Source: Isoetes taiwanensis (taxonomy: Eukaryota > Streptophyta > Lycopodiopsida > Isoetales > Isoetaceae). Taken from it: DNA of 64,000 nucleotides. This document shows positions 22,141 to 32,305 of the stretch, piece by piece (position 1 is the stretch's first letter; each line of letters opens with the position of its first letter). The stretch covers positions 13,404,134-13,468,133 of the forward strand of contig JAJEKV010000028.1 in assembly GCA_021234155.1 (NCBI GenBank), read 5' to 3'. The notes under the pieces were generated by a model. That model saw nothing but the letters and a program-made list of their open reading frames with translations, had not been told where the DNA came from and searched no databases. Both the position numbers and the translations under genes were made by a program.

Positions 22141-22328
22141 AGCTATAGCAACCTGACCACCCGTTAACCGGTTTCCACAGTGGCTGCCCACCAACAGAAA
22201 TGACCGCTAGTTTACATCCAATAATGGGTTTTGAGCAGTCATTGGCATATTCTAGGCATATACTAGCATATATCTAGAATATGCCACAAACCCACATAAA
22301 CAAGGGTTTGCCCCCTTAGGGGCAACCC
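22140..22328 (-). repeat. Head of repeat copy C
   Basis: Minus strand from 22328: GGGTTGCCCCTAAGGGGG, CTTGTTTATGTGGG, TATATGCTAGTATATGCC, then GGGCAGCCACTG. It aligns over its whole length with the head of copy A and joins CBSX3-like exon sequence at about 22140. Confidence 0.7.
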
Positions 22329-23259
22329 AAAAATGAATCAACTAATGAAACTAACTAAATTACCGTGTGTCGATTGTTCTTTGGCTTGGACGGGGCATCT
22401 AGTTCATGTCGCCATTTCCGAATCAAGAGGTGAGCATGGACATAAGGACATTCACTCTAATGGAGAAAGAGGTCCTCCATCACGTGAACCATAACATAGA
22501 AGTGTAGTCCTCCAGATTCCATGATTTGTTGTCGAGATATCTTGAATTTACAGAGGATCTTCTACTTGAAATTGCAAGAATGGATTCTAACTAAATTAAA
22601 CAGAATATCAATAAAGACCATATCCTGAGGACTCTTCCTCCCATCATGAAAGCTTGCATTCATCACATCTTGCTGCCAGACATTGATAAATTGTGTCACC
22701 ATAAAAGGAACGTGATAAAGTTGTGCACACAAGTAGGTATTCTATCTACTCCTGTATTTGAGCATGCGCAGCTGATCTGTGTCGATATGGGAGGGTCTTA
22801 AACTAGATTGGACAGTATCTCGATATGTTGAATTTTATGGAAGGATCTAAAGTTTATCACAGATTGAAGAAGATGGTCATGCTTACATTGGATCCTACGA
22901 GGAGCCCGGGTGAGAATAAAAGTTCATAAAGCAACACCAGAACTTTGTCACGATATCGTCATTAATAGAAGCGTGGCCAAAGTTATATATAAGCAATCAA
23001 GATTGGGTTTGCGATTCTCTTTGAAAGATCATCCAAGAAAGAAGATAGAGATACCTGCCTTTGAACCAACAGCTAACGAGGAGGCTGATAAGAAAAGAAA
23101 GAAGCACCAGAAGGCAATGTTCATAGGCACGATGAAATATCGTTGGATGGGAATGGATGGCGATTTCCTCTTCCAACCTCAAATGAAGACGTCTTATGCC
23201 TGGGAGGAGTCCCACTTTACTGCATGAGGCCCATCTGTTAGAGTGTGCCCCACTTTAAT
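22329..23259. other. No recognisable gene
   Basis: Spacer between repeat C and the Copia RT remnant. A 105-codon plus-strand frame (22910-23227, basic, KKIEIPAFEP and KKRKKHQKAM) reads like protein but matches nothing that I know. It may belong to a lost transposon. Confidence 0.25.
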
Positions 23260-23854
23260 GTAATGCGTCTAGCTCTTCTTGCATTGCTCCTAGCCACTTA
23301 TCTTTGTCACCAGAATCTAAGGCTTCTTCAAAACTTTTAGGTACGACTAAGTCATCCATGATTGCCATAATTTTGCCATTGAATTCATCTGGATGCTCAA
23401 GTCTTTTGCTTTTTCCCATTTCAGTTATTCTATATTCATCAATGTCTATCTTTGCATCCTCAAGTAACGTCTTGATCTAAAGTTTTCTTCTTTTAATCTG
23501 TGGTTCCTTTATTTTTGCATCCTATGTCTGTGGTGTATCAGGCTACTCATCATCTGTGTTTTAGTTTCCAGATTTTCAGCATCATACTTATCTGTCCCAT
23601 CATTTGAGTCTAGATCCACATCAAATCTGACTTTATTTTCTACTGCAATAATTGGCTTTGTGTCTTTCTTTGTAAATCTATATCTGTATAAATTTCTCAT
23701 CAAACACCAGATCTTTGCTTATTACAATCTTCCTTGTTTCAGGCACAAAGATTTTATGTCCTTTTGACTCCTCATCATAGCTAACCCAAAACTCAAGTTC
23801 TGCCATGTTGCCAAGCCTTTGTCTGAGTTTAAAGGGTAGATGCGCATATGCCAG
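23260..23854 (-). pseudogene. Copia pol remnant: integrase C-terminus to RT start
   Basis: From 23854 down, the minus strand reads AYAHLPFKLRQRLG, WVSYDEESKGHKIFVPET and KIVISKDLVFDEKF, the typical Copia integrase-to-RT linker. Further on it reads FEEALDSGDKDKWLGAMQEELDA (about 23330-23265), the first RT block. It is the downstream half of the Copia element whose upstream half is at 33896-34292. The gypsy insertion separates them inside the CGCLAYAH motif. Confidence 0.8.
23850..23854. repeat. Target-site duplication GCCAG (left)
   Basis: GCCAG immediately precedes the left LTR and recurs at 33896-33900 immediately after the right LTR. Joining the two flanks across one copy restores the Copia integrase reading frame. 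Confidence 0.9.
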
Positions 23855-25445
23855 TGTGGAGCGGTCAACACAACAGAAATTTTGATTTTTGAGTGAAACA
23901 GTGTGAAAAGAAGCTGCAATGAAGACGCATGGGCTCAAAATCGACCAAAGTGCATAGTTACAAGGTTATTTTGAAGATTTTGATGCTTATATTATTGAAG
24001 ACCATTAGAAATTCGAATTTTAATGGTAAGGAGAAAGCACAAAGCAGTTTGATTGGAGGAGACCATATTTTTGGATTGATGAGGTGTCAACATCTCCATG
24101 GTTGTTTAGGATTAGTTATTTAACACTTGGGTGCTCCAGATTGATTTGTCTCAAGGGCTCGGACTTCGGTTGTGTATAAGTACATTGTGAATGAATTCGA
24201 ATTTTACCTTTGGCCCGAATCGAATTTTTGCCTTGAGCTGATGCTAATGTGTAATCTTATACGTTCTCGCTAATTTGGTCCCTCCAGTATGCTGCTTGAG
24301 GTTATTTCTAAGTTAATAAGATAATGATGTGTGAGAAAAGAATTAATGATGCTGTGTAAGATCAGATAGGCTTGCTAAAAATCTCTTTTGAATTTCAAGC
24401 ATCCTACTCTGTATCTGTGAGAATGGTGATCCGCTTTGATAAGAAATAAATGGAAGTACTAAGAATGGAATTAAAAATCTGAATTGAGAATATATCGGTT
24501 GTTCTTTGCCTGAAGTAATGATTGAGGGAAGGAACTAAGAATCCGGAATTAAAAATCTGAATTGAGACTTGATTGTACTGATCTGTTGCTTCCTGTGTAA
24601 AAGCAAGAAGGATTAAAATAAGAGATAAAGTCAGAATTGTAAGAGAGTCTTGGGCTGTCTGTCGCTTGCCTGTATGGAAGGAAAGAGAGTAAGAAGTAAG
24701 GAAATAAAAGGAGTTAAGGAAGAGGATGTATCTGCGATTAGTTCCTGTAAAATCTGTGATTGAAATATTAAGAAAAGGATAAAACCAAAATAGAGGATTG
24801 AATATGCCTGGGATTGCCTGCTCATCCATCTGACGCTCATCCAAGAGCAGACCCCAATCCGAAATCTGCATGCATCTTGCTTGCTCATTGCTATATCTGC
24901 AGGTAAAAGAAAGGCAAGGAGGGATCGATTGAAGCAGAGGGATCGATTGAAGCAGAGAGGAGATTGAAGCCCTGGCCGCTGGTCGCCGCCCTGGCCGCTG
25001 GACGCTGCCCTAACAGGTATTTCTTGCCTTGTGTTTTTTTTATTTTTGTTCAATAATAACCTAACTAAAAGCTAATGGATATTGTTGTCTAAAAATAAGA
25101 GTAAAAAGGGGTTAACATGGGTGATTAAGGAATTCGAATGCATTAATGGGCATGAGCATGACAACCAAGGTTAATATATATTATTGATAATTGTGATACA
25201 AATATATGTCCACAGTATAAAATTGTTAATATTATATAATAAAAAAAATATATATATTAAGCAAGGAGTAAAAGGAAGCGGTGCGGCTAGGCTTAAGGGG
25301 TATAACGGAAGCTATGAGCCTAGTTGTGGTGGTGTTGGCGTAAGTAATTAACGGAATTATATTTTTCGCTGTCATTAGTATTATTATTTTGTCATCCATT
25401 GCCTAAGAACTCTGTCGGGCTTGGGGTAGGTTGACCCGGCTAACA
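23855..25445 (+). repeat. Left LTR
   Basis: Starts TGTGGAGCGGTCAACAC and ends TTGACCCGGCTAACA. Its last 500 bp differ from the right LTR at only a couple of bases, while the middle (about 24150-24900) shows clustered small substitutions and indels. Open frames in it are not genes. Confidence 0.93.
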
Positions 25446-25614
25446 TTTAGTGGGGGGCATTGCGAGAAATTAACTAAAGGGTAATCGTGTTGACGAATAA
25501 TAGTACAACTTTTGAATTTTTTGTTATATTTTCGAAAAAAAAAGAGGGAATAAAAATAAATAAAATAAAATAAAATTTATTAAATTTTTGTTGGATGTAT
25601 AATGGCTTGCAGGA
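25446..25614 (+). promoter_or_regulatory. Leader with presumed primer-binding site
   Basis: TTTAGTGGGGGGCATTGCG follows the LTR at the place of the primer-binding site. I could not match it with confidence to a plant tRNA 3' end. The leader runs AT-rich to the first gag codons. Confidence 0.4.
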
Positions 25615-26623
25615 ATGGAAAATTGGCCACATTTACCCATCACTAAGCACAAAGTACTTATTTTAAATAATCCTCGTAAGAGAATTCAACCTAATAGTGG
25701 TTGGGGAGGCGGTGGACCATGGGAGGAACCACGACCAATTCACGGATGGTTGGGAACAGAAGAATTTGTAAGAAGACTTAGGCAATCTTCATTTGAAGAA
25801 TTTGTAAGCCAAGAGGGGCATCCACCTCACGTAATTAAAAAGTTATTTGTTCGGTAATTAAAGTTTTTGCATGAATTGGGGCCTGGATGCTGAAAGGAGA
25901 AAGAAGAGCATCGAGAAGCAAGAGGCTGAACGTAGTGCTAGACTAGAGTTTAGGGAACAAAAAAGAAGGGAATTAAAAGAGCAAGTCTTGGAAGAGGAAA
26001 GACTGTTAGTAGAGCAAGGGTTTAGTAGCAGTAGCACCATACCCTCTAGCCCTGGGGAAAGTAGTGAAGAGGAAACCAGTTATTTAACTCCTTCTAATAC
26101 TTCGATTCTTAATCCCATGGCAACTAAAACTTCTAAAATGAAATACCCAACCTTTTCACCTTTAAAAGGGGGGGAGGCTGATTCTCACATTCAATCATTT
26201 CTGACTATTAGTGAGGCCAATCAAGAAGATGGTAATGCTGAAAGACTTAGGCTGTTTGGAGCAACCTTAGAGGATGGGGCAATGGAATGGTATAGAACCT
26301 CTAGGAGTATTACCCCTTTTTTGACTTGGGATGACCTTAGAAAAGCATTTTTAAAGGCCTTTAGGCCTATTGGCCTTCAAGAAAGAATAAATGATGAGCT
26401 AACATATTTACGCTTGCTGCCTAATGAAAGTCTGCAGAGCTATGTGCTGAGGTTTAGACGGTTGGTAGCCAAAAGAGAGCCCACCCCTACAGTTGAGGAT
26501 CAAGTAAGATACTTTACAAATGGGTTACCACCGGATTTGGGCTTTTTCACTAAGGGTCAAACCCAGCCAGATTTAGAAAGTGCCATCAAGATTGCGACTA
26601 GGCTGGGGAACAAGCCAAGCTAA
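25615..26623 (+). pseudogene. Gag (capsid region) of the gypsy element
   Basis: The short frame 25615-25857 and the 250-codon frame 25871-26623 together cover the gag N-terminus and capsid. The second has a highly charged coiled-coil-like start (about residues 5-60), then YPTFSPLKGGEADSHI, DGAMEWYRTSRS and FLKAFRPIGLQERI with LLPNESLQSYVLRFR, the retrotransposon gag (Retrotrans_gag) signature. A stop at 25855 and a frame change separate the two frames. Confidence 0.8.
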
Positions 26624-26732
26624 CTATGGCCCGCCATTATAATCCCGGGTTGATTATGCCTACGTGTTGGGTGGGGTAGCCCTCAAGAACCCTCTAGAAC
26701 CCCTTTAGCAAGCCCTCACTTGGGAATGTTGG

Positions 26733-27798
26733 GTGTCACGCCCTAGTGACTTGGGTACCATAGATTATAGTAGGCTAGCCACATTAGGGAGTGGTGCCCC
26801 AATAACAAAGCCAACCATAGAGGAAGGGGTTGATAAAAAGTTAGAAAAGGTGGTAGAGACTCTTACTAATAAAATGAACGAGATGCAATTGAATTGGGTA
26901 AGAGGTGTGAGTAATAAGCCACAAGTAAACAATGAGAGGACTAACATGTGGTGTGTGAAATGCAAGGGTTATGGCCATTTACCATCCGAGTGTCCTACTC
27001 ACTGCAAACATACCAATTCCTTGCAAAAGTGTGGTAAAACTAATCACCCTCTGAGAAAGATGCTATTTTTGGAGAATGGAAGCTAACCCTAATACCCCTA
27101 CCCCTACTTATCAAGCACAACCCTTTTATCCTACAGCTTATGCTACCAACGTGGAGGAAAGGCAAAATCGTCCTAGAGTTATGAAGAGGCCTCCACCCCA
27201 ATGTTATAGATGTGGAGAGATGGGTCATATAGCACCTCATTGTCCTAATCCTATGAGACAAGTTGGATATCAACCCATATGCGGGATCTGCCAAACCCAA
27301 GGCCTACATAGCCAAGAAAATTGTCCTCACAAATTAAAGGCAAGAGGGGAACCATCTTCTAATAATAAGGGAAAGGAAGTGGTGGTAGATAGTCGAGTTG
27401 TGTATGTGGACGAAGTTAATATCCCAAGTTATGTTGTGGAGACTCGTGGGGCAAGAAGACTCAGAGAAGAAGAAAATGAAGCACATGTGATGAATGAAGG
27501 GGATAATGAAGTTAGTGAGGTTGAGGAACCCGAAGCGTTGTTTGAAGATATTGACCAACTCCCCCATCCAATGGAAGTTAAAGAAATTTTAAATGATTTC
27601 GAGTCTAATAAAGAAAATACGGATAAGGGTAAACGTAAGAAGTACACTAGAGTTTTGAATTTAAAGGAAGAACAACCCTATGATATTTTGAAGGATTTGG
27701 AAAATAAAAGTCCTTCCTTAACATTCAAACAATTATTGCAAATCGCTCCTAGTTGTCGTAAGGTGGTCTTGGCCGCATTAAAAAGTCATAAAAAGTAG
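26733..27798 (+). pseudogene. Nucleocapsid region with zinc knuckles
   Basis: Two overlapping frames. The first (26733-27086) contains CVKCKGYGHLPSECP. The second (27076-27798) contains CYRCGEMGHIAPHCP, a canonical C-x2-C-x4-H-x4-C knuckle, and CGICQTQGLHSQENCP. The C-terminal half is acidic, then basic (KGKRKKYTRV), and leads to the protease. The 10-base overlap between frames is a frameshift scar. Confidence 0.8.
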
Positions 27799-27844
27799 TT
27801 GTCAAGTGCATGGCCTATAATTGCGAGATATGAGTTCACCTTGT

Positions 27845-28463
27845 GCGGATGTGGAAATAAGTGGGCGAAAGTGATCTAAATTGCACTATTGATGGGGGCT
27901 CGGGCGTGAACATTATGCACGAGAGTATGTGGAGGAAACTAGATTTGCGAGCCTATGCCCGTAAGTTTTATAGTGAGGATGGCTGATCAACGAAAAGGTA
28001 ACACCTTTGGGATTAGTTCTTTGGGATTAAAACCTTAATTCTTTGGTGTGACTTTCTTTGTGGATTATGTCATTTTAAAGATGCCAAATAGTGCATGCAC
28101 TTATCCATTGTTGTTAGGAAGGCCATGGTTAATGCAAGCATCAGCTAAACATGATTGGTCTACAGGCTATTTGCAAATTGGAGATGGGAATAATTTAATC
28201 AAGATAAGGGTCCATGTTCAATCGGTAATAAGGATGACAATGATAGTGATACTAGTTCCTCAATTGAAGATATGCATGTTGATAATAATGATGATGATGT
28301 AGATAGTAACGAGAATAATAATGAAATAGAAGTAGACCAAGTTTATGTAGAGCAAGAGGGTTACGAAAAACTAACAATGAGGGATGATACTTCATCTGTG
28401 GCTATAGAGGAATGGATGAATTGTGTAAATGTTTTTCTTTGTAAATGTGGAAGAAGTAAATGA
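27845..28463 (+). pseudogene. Aspartic protease region of the gypsy element
   Basis: Near 27870 one frame reads TIDGGSGVNIMHESMWRKL, which is the protease active-site region with D-G-G-S in place of D-[ST]-G. The frame 28048-28302 has CTYPLLLGRPWLMQA, the LLGRPW block that follows the flap. An acidic linker (DNNDDDVDSNENNN) leads to RT. Frames are broken several times. Confidence 0.65.
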
Positions 28464-28579
28464 AACTATAAAGGAAGAAGAAGAGGAGAGATATCACGAG
28501 TACTTCTCAAAATTTGAGGAGGGAGAACCCAAGCTAAAAAGAAACCCCCTCCCATTGTGCATCCAAGGAAGTCCAACAA

Positions 28580-29640
28580 ATGCTAACCCGTCCCACTTAT
28601 GATGAGTTGAATTTAGGTACTTCGGGAGAACCCAAGATGGTGCGATTGGGAAAACTTAATCCTGGTGAAGAACATAAAGAATATAAGGATCTCCTCATGG
28701 AGTTTAAGGATGTCTTTGCATGGACGTATGAGGATCTGAAGGGTATATCACCCGAGTTAAGTGTGCATAGAATTGTACTTGAAGCTAACACAAAAGCTAT
28801 AAGGCAACGACCCTACAGGATGAACCCTCATTACTCAAAGGTGGTAAGGGAAGAGCTGGATAATTTAATTAAAGCTAAGTTTATTGAACCAGTGGAAACT
28901 AGTGAGTGGTTGTCCCCAATAGTTATAGTTCCAAAGAAGTCTAAAAAATTAAGGGTGTGTGTGGACTATAGAAAATTAAATGCTGCCACCATTAAGGATG
29001 GGTTTCTGTTCCTTTTTCGATAACGTTATTGATTCTGGGTTCTTTGGCCATGAGTACTATTCTTTTCTTGGCCGGGTTCAGTGGGTACAATCAGGTGAGT
29101 ATTGCCAAGGAAGATAGGGAAAAAACCACATTTGTCACGGAATGGGGGTGCTACATGTATAAGGTTATGCCATTTGGGTTGTGTAATGCTCCTGCCACTT
29201 TCCAAAGGGTAGTTACGGGTGCATTTAAAGATTATCTAAGAGAGTTTATGGAAGTGTTTCTTGATGATTTCTGTGTTTTTAGTACCAGGCAAGAACATCG
29301 GGAGAAACTCAGATTATGCTTTATGAAATGTCGAGAATATGGTATATCTCTAAACCCTATGAAATGTTTGTTTGGAGTTACCCATGGGACGTTGTTGGGT
29401 AGGATCATTTCGGGCAAGGGTATTGCAATTGACCATGATAAGACTAAAGTTATTTCGAATTGGAGCCACCTACTAACATTAAGCAATTACAAGCATTTCT
29501 TGGGCATATAGGGTATCATCGAAGATTCATAAGATATTATGCTAATAAGGCTTTACCATTAAGCGCACTCCTTAAAGGGGGAAGGAATATCGATGGACAC
29601 AAGAATGTCAAAAAGCATTTACAAGTTTAAAAGAAGCACT
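28580..29640 (+). pseudogene. Reverse transcriptase of the gypsy element
   Basis: First frame (28580-29023): DVFAWTYEDLKGISPEL, QRPYRMNPHYSKVV, WLSPIVIVPKKSKKLR, CVDYRKLN. Second frame (29029-29511): FSGYNQVSIAKEDREKT, MPFGLCNAPATFQR and VFLDDFCVFS, in which the catalytic pair is intact but the usual YxDD reads F-L-D-D. Then LGHIGYHRRFIRYY follows in a third frame to about 29560. One frameshift near 29015 deletes the N-A-x-T-x-x-D-x-x-P-x-P region. Confidence 0.85.
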
Positions 29641-30139
29641 AATAACTCGCACCCATACTTAGTTTTCCTAATTGGGAAAGGGAATTTCATGTCCATGTAG
29701 ACTCTTCAGGATATGCAATAGGAAGTATTTTGTCACAACCACAACAAGATGGGTGGGATCATCCAATTTATTATGCTAGTCGTCAATTGTCTAATGCAGA
29801 AAAAGAATTATTCAACAACCAAGAAAGGGAAGGATTGGGCATGATTTATTCAATTATAAAGTTTAGCCACTATTTATTGGGAAAAGAATTTGTATTTTTG
29901 TTGACCACCAAGCATTGAGATATTTAATTTTAAAACCTTGCGTAAGAGCGGGAAGAATAACTAGATGGTTACTCATGTTGCAAGAGTTTCAATTTTCGTA
30001 TAATTGTAAAACCGGGAAAATCTCATGCACTGCTGACCATTTATCGCGATTATTGAGTGATTCTAACGATAAAGGGGTAAAAGATGACTTGCCCGATGCT
30101 AACTTGTTTATGGTATTTGCAGTTCGAATGGTATGTTGA
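29641..30139 (+). pseudogene. RNase H of the gypsy element
   Basis: EFHVHVDSSGYAIGSIL (catalytic Asp), then PIYYASRQLSNAEKELFNNQEREGLGMIYSI (catalytic Glu and Asp/Glu region), HYLLGKEFVFLL and ITRWLLMLQEFQF with a final TADHLSRLL. It is the standard gypsy RNase H tether, broken by a frameshift at about 29915 (TTKH / RYLILK). Confidence 0.8.
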
Positions 30140-30178
30140 TGTGGCGAATTCCTTTCCTTTGGTGAATTTCCAGATGAT

Positions 30179-31333
30179 ATGAGAGCCATAGAAAGGAAAA
30201 GATTAATTCAAAAATGTAAACCTTTCACTTTGCTGGCCGGAACCTTGTATAGGGTAGGTAAAGATGATATCCTGCGTAGATGCATATTCCCTCATGAAGT
30301 GCAAAAGGTCATTAGAGCTTGCCATGATTCCCCTATTTGGAGGTCATTTTCTTTGCGGATGTCTTTGCTAAGAAAGTGTTAAATCTTTGGTTATTGGTGG
30401 CCTAGTTTGTACCATGATGTAACAATCCGGGTAAAACATTGTGACCTTTGCCAAAGATTGGGTCGGCCTACTAGGCGAGATTCTATGCCTCTGAACCCGA
30501 TAGTTCCCATATTACCTTTTGAAAAATGGGGGATAGATTTTGTAGGTCCCATTAATCCTCCTTCAGCTCAAACCCGTTGTGAGTATATATTGGTGTGCAC
30601 GGATTATGTTACCAAATGGGTTGAGGCAAAAGCATTGAGAAATGCTAATGCAAACTAGTGTAGCAACTTTCTTATATGAAAACATCATTACTAGGTTTGG
30701 GTGTCCCTTAGAGTTGGTTAGTGATAGAGGTTCACACTTTATCAATGATGTGGTCGCTACCTTGTGAACGCCACGCCATAGCCCATAGAAAGAGTACACC
30801 CTATCATCCTCAAGCTAATGGCCGGGTTGAAAGAACCAATAAAACTCTATGTAATATAATGACGAAGATTTTGTAACGCTAATAGGACTGATTGGGATAA
30901 GAGATTGTTAGATGCATTATGGGCCTATAGAATAGCTTACAAAGTTACCACAATTTTAAATCTACTCCCTTCATGTTAGTGTATGGCCAAGAGGCCATCT
31001 TACCTATTGAAATAGAAATTCCATCATTACAGTGGTGTAAGGGAAAAGCTTGATGAAGATGGTAGTCTTAAGGCACGCTTGCAAGAATTAGAGAAGCTAG
31101 ATGAAGTACGTCTTCATGCATACATGGCTAGAGAAGCACTCCAAAGGCAACGTAAAACATGGTATAATGCTCATAATAAAAATAAAGAATTTGTGGAAAA
31201 TGATTTGGTATTGTTATATGATTCAAAACATTGGAAGAAACCTGGAAAGTTGAGAATGAGATGGGCAGGACCATATGTAGTCCTTAAAATTTTTCCTAAC
31301 GGTTCTGTGTCATTGCAAGATTTTGAGGAATGA
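30179..31333 (+). pseudogene. Integrase of the gypsy element
   Basis: The zinc-binding part has H-x-S and C-D-L-C ([15 protein letters not shown]). The catalytic core shows all three acidic residues: WGIDFVGPI (30531), LVSDRGSHF (about 30720) and HPQANGRVERTNKT (about 30810). The C-terminal part (31079-31333) has WKKPGKLRMRWAGPYVV, the GPF/Y module. Stops and frameshifts (at 30655, 30765 and 30870) inactivate it. Confidence 0.85.
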
Positions 31334-32288
31334 GCTCCCAACGCGAATTAATGGTGCCCGATCTTAAGCCATATTATGCACCAAGGACTTTCAAGAAACT
31401 TCCGGATGCAATGTAATTCATCGAGGCGATGAATACAAGTAAGGGGGATAATAGCATAATAAGGGAAAAATTATTAAAAAGTGAAAAAAAAAAAAAAAAA
31501 AGAATTTGATTTTTCTTATTATTCATCTGCTTGCTCTCCGTATTACTCAAATTCATCTCATTTTTCATTCTTACACCTCATTCAATCCATAAAGGCGCCA
31601 AATCAACCGCATCAGGCAAACAATTTGTTACTAACTTTTATGGTTTCCATGATAGATTCACCTGCTTGTCTCCATTTTTAGTCAATTCATTTCACATTAC
31701 ACTCATCCACTCCATGTCAATCCATTAAAGTCTGCCATGTAAGCTTTACCATCAGGCAGCAATGTTTTTACTAATTTTTTGTTTCCATGGCAGGTTCACC
31801 TGGTTGTTCTTCGTAATTAGTCAAACCATACGCCTTTCATTCATCCATATCATTCAAATCATAAAGTCTTTGCAATCAGCTTCACCATATTAGCAGACCA
31901 TATGTTCTACTAACGTTATTTTTCGCTGCAGGAGCATCATTTTTTCCATCATTTCATGTCCATCTGTTTTTAGTTGGCTTACCAACCATGACCATTGTTT
32001 TCTTTACCATTGTTTTTCCATTTCCCGTATTGCTGGCCATTGTCTCCATCCCAGCAAGTTCAAAATAGGCACGGAATAGGATGAGGTTGATGCGGATCGA
32101 GAGGACCCTAACAAGGATAGTGACATCATTATTACCAGGGTTTTTCCTCGAAAACCCGAAAGGGCGAGGTTTTTTAATCCCGGTTAATAATGGTGTTGCT
32201 ACCTTGCTAAGAGAAATGAGAAGTTCTAGTCCAATCTTTTATCATACTGAGCAGATTTTTGAAAGCAAGTTCGTCGAGACGTCGAATA
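31334..32288 (+). other. 3' noncoding region of the gypsy element
   Basis: Noncoding DNA between integrase and the right LTR. It contains a poly-A tract (31484-31501) and a hairpin-like GGTTTTTCCTCGAAAACCC segment near 32139-32190 that resembles the 3' UTR of LINE copy 1. A first polypurine-like AAGTAAGGGGGATAAT lies near 31437-31452. Confidence 0.6.
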
Positions 32289-32305
32289 CAAGTAAGGGGG
32301 GATAA
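32289..32305 (+). promoter_or_regulatory. Polypurine tract before right LTR
   Basis: CAAGTAAGGGGGGATAA lies directly before the TG of the right LTR, where plus-strand priming would occur. A near copy sits 850 bp upstream. Confidence 0.75.

Larger units (their letters stand above)
18938..22328 (-). mobile_element. Helentron-like repeat copy C (carries CBSX3 gene fragment)
   Basis: On the minus strand the head starts at 22328 (GGGTTGCCCC) and the tail ends at 18938 (ATGCGCAGCACCTTG). The cargo is a CBSX3-like gene with its introns, starting directly after the head and in element orientation. This is the same arrangement as the SSL fragment in copy B. T-rich flanks lie on both sides. No coding capacity for mobility is visible. 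Confidence 0.55.

Noticed and set aside
6757-22328. Canonical Helitron (5' TC, 3' CTRR) for the head/tail family
   Set aside because: Heads begin with GGGTTG in a T-run and tails end CTTG, so canonical ends are not met. The Helentron-like reading fits better but remains a hypothesis.
24404-25053. Minus-strand open frames in the left LTR (repeated in the right LTR)
   Set aside because: They sit inside LTR sequence, differ between the two LTRs by frameshifts and have no domain.
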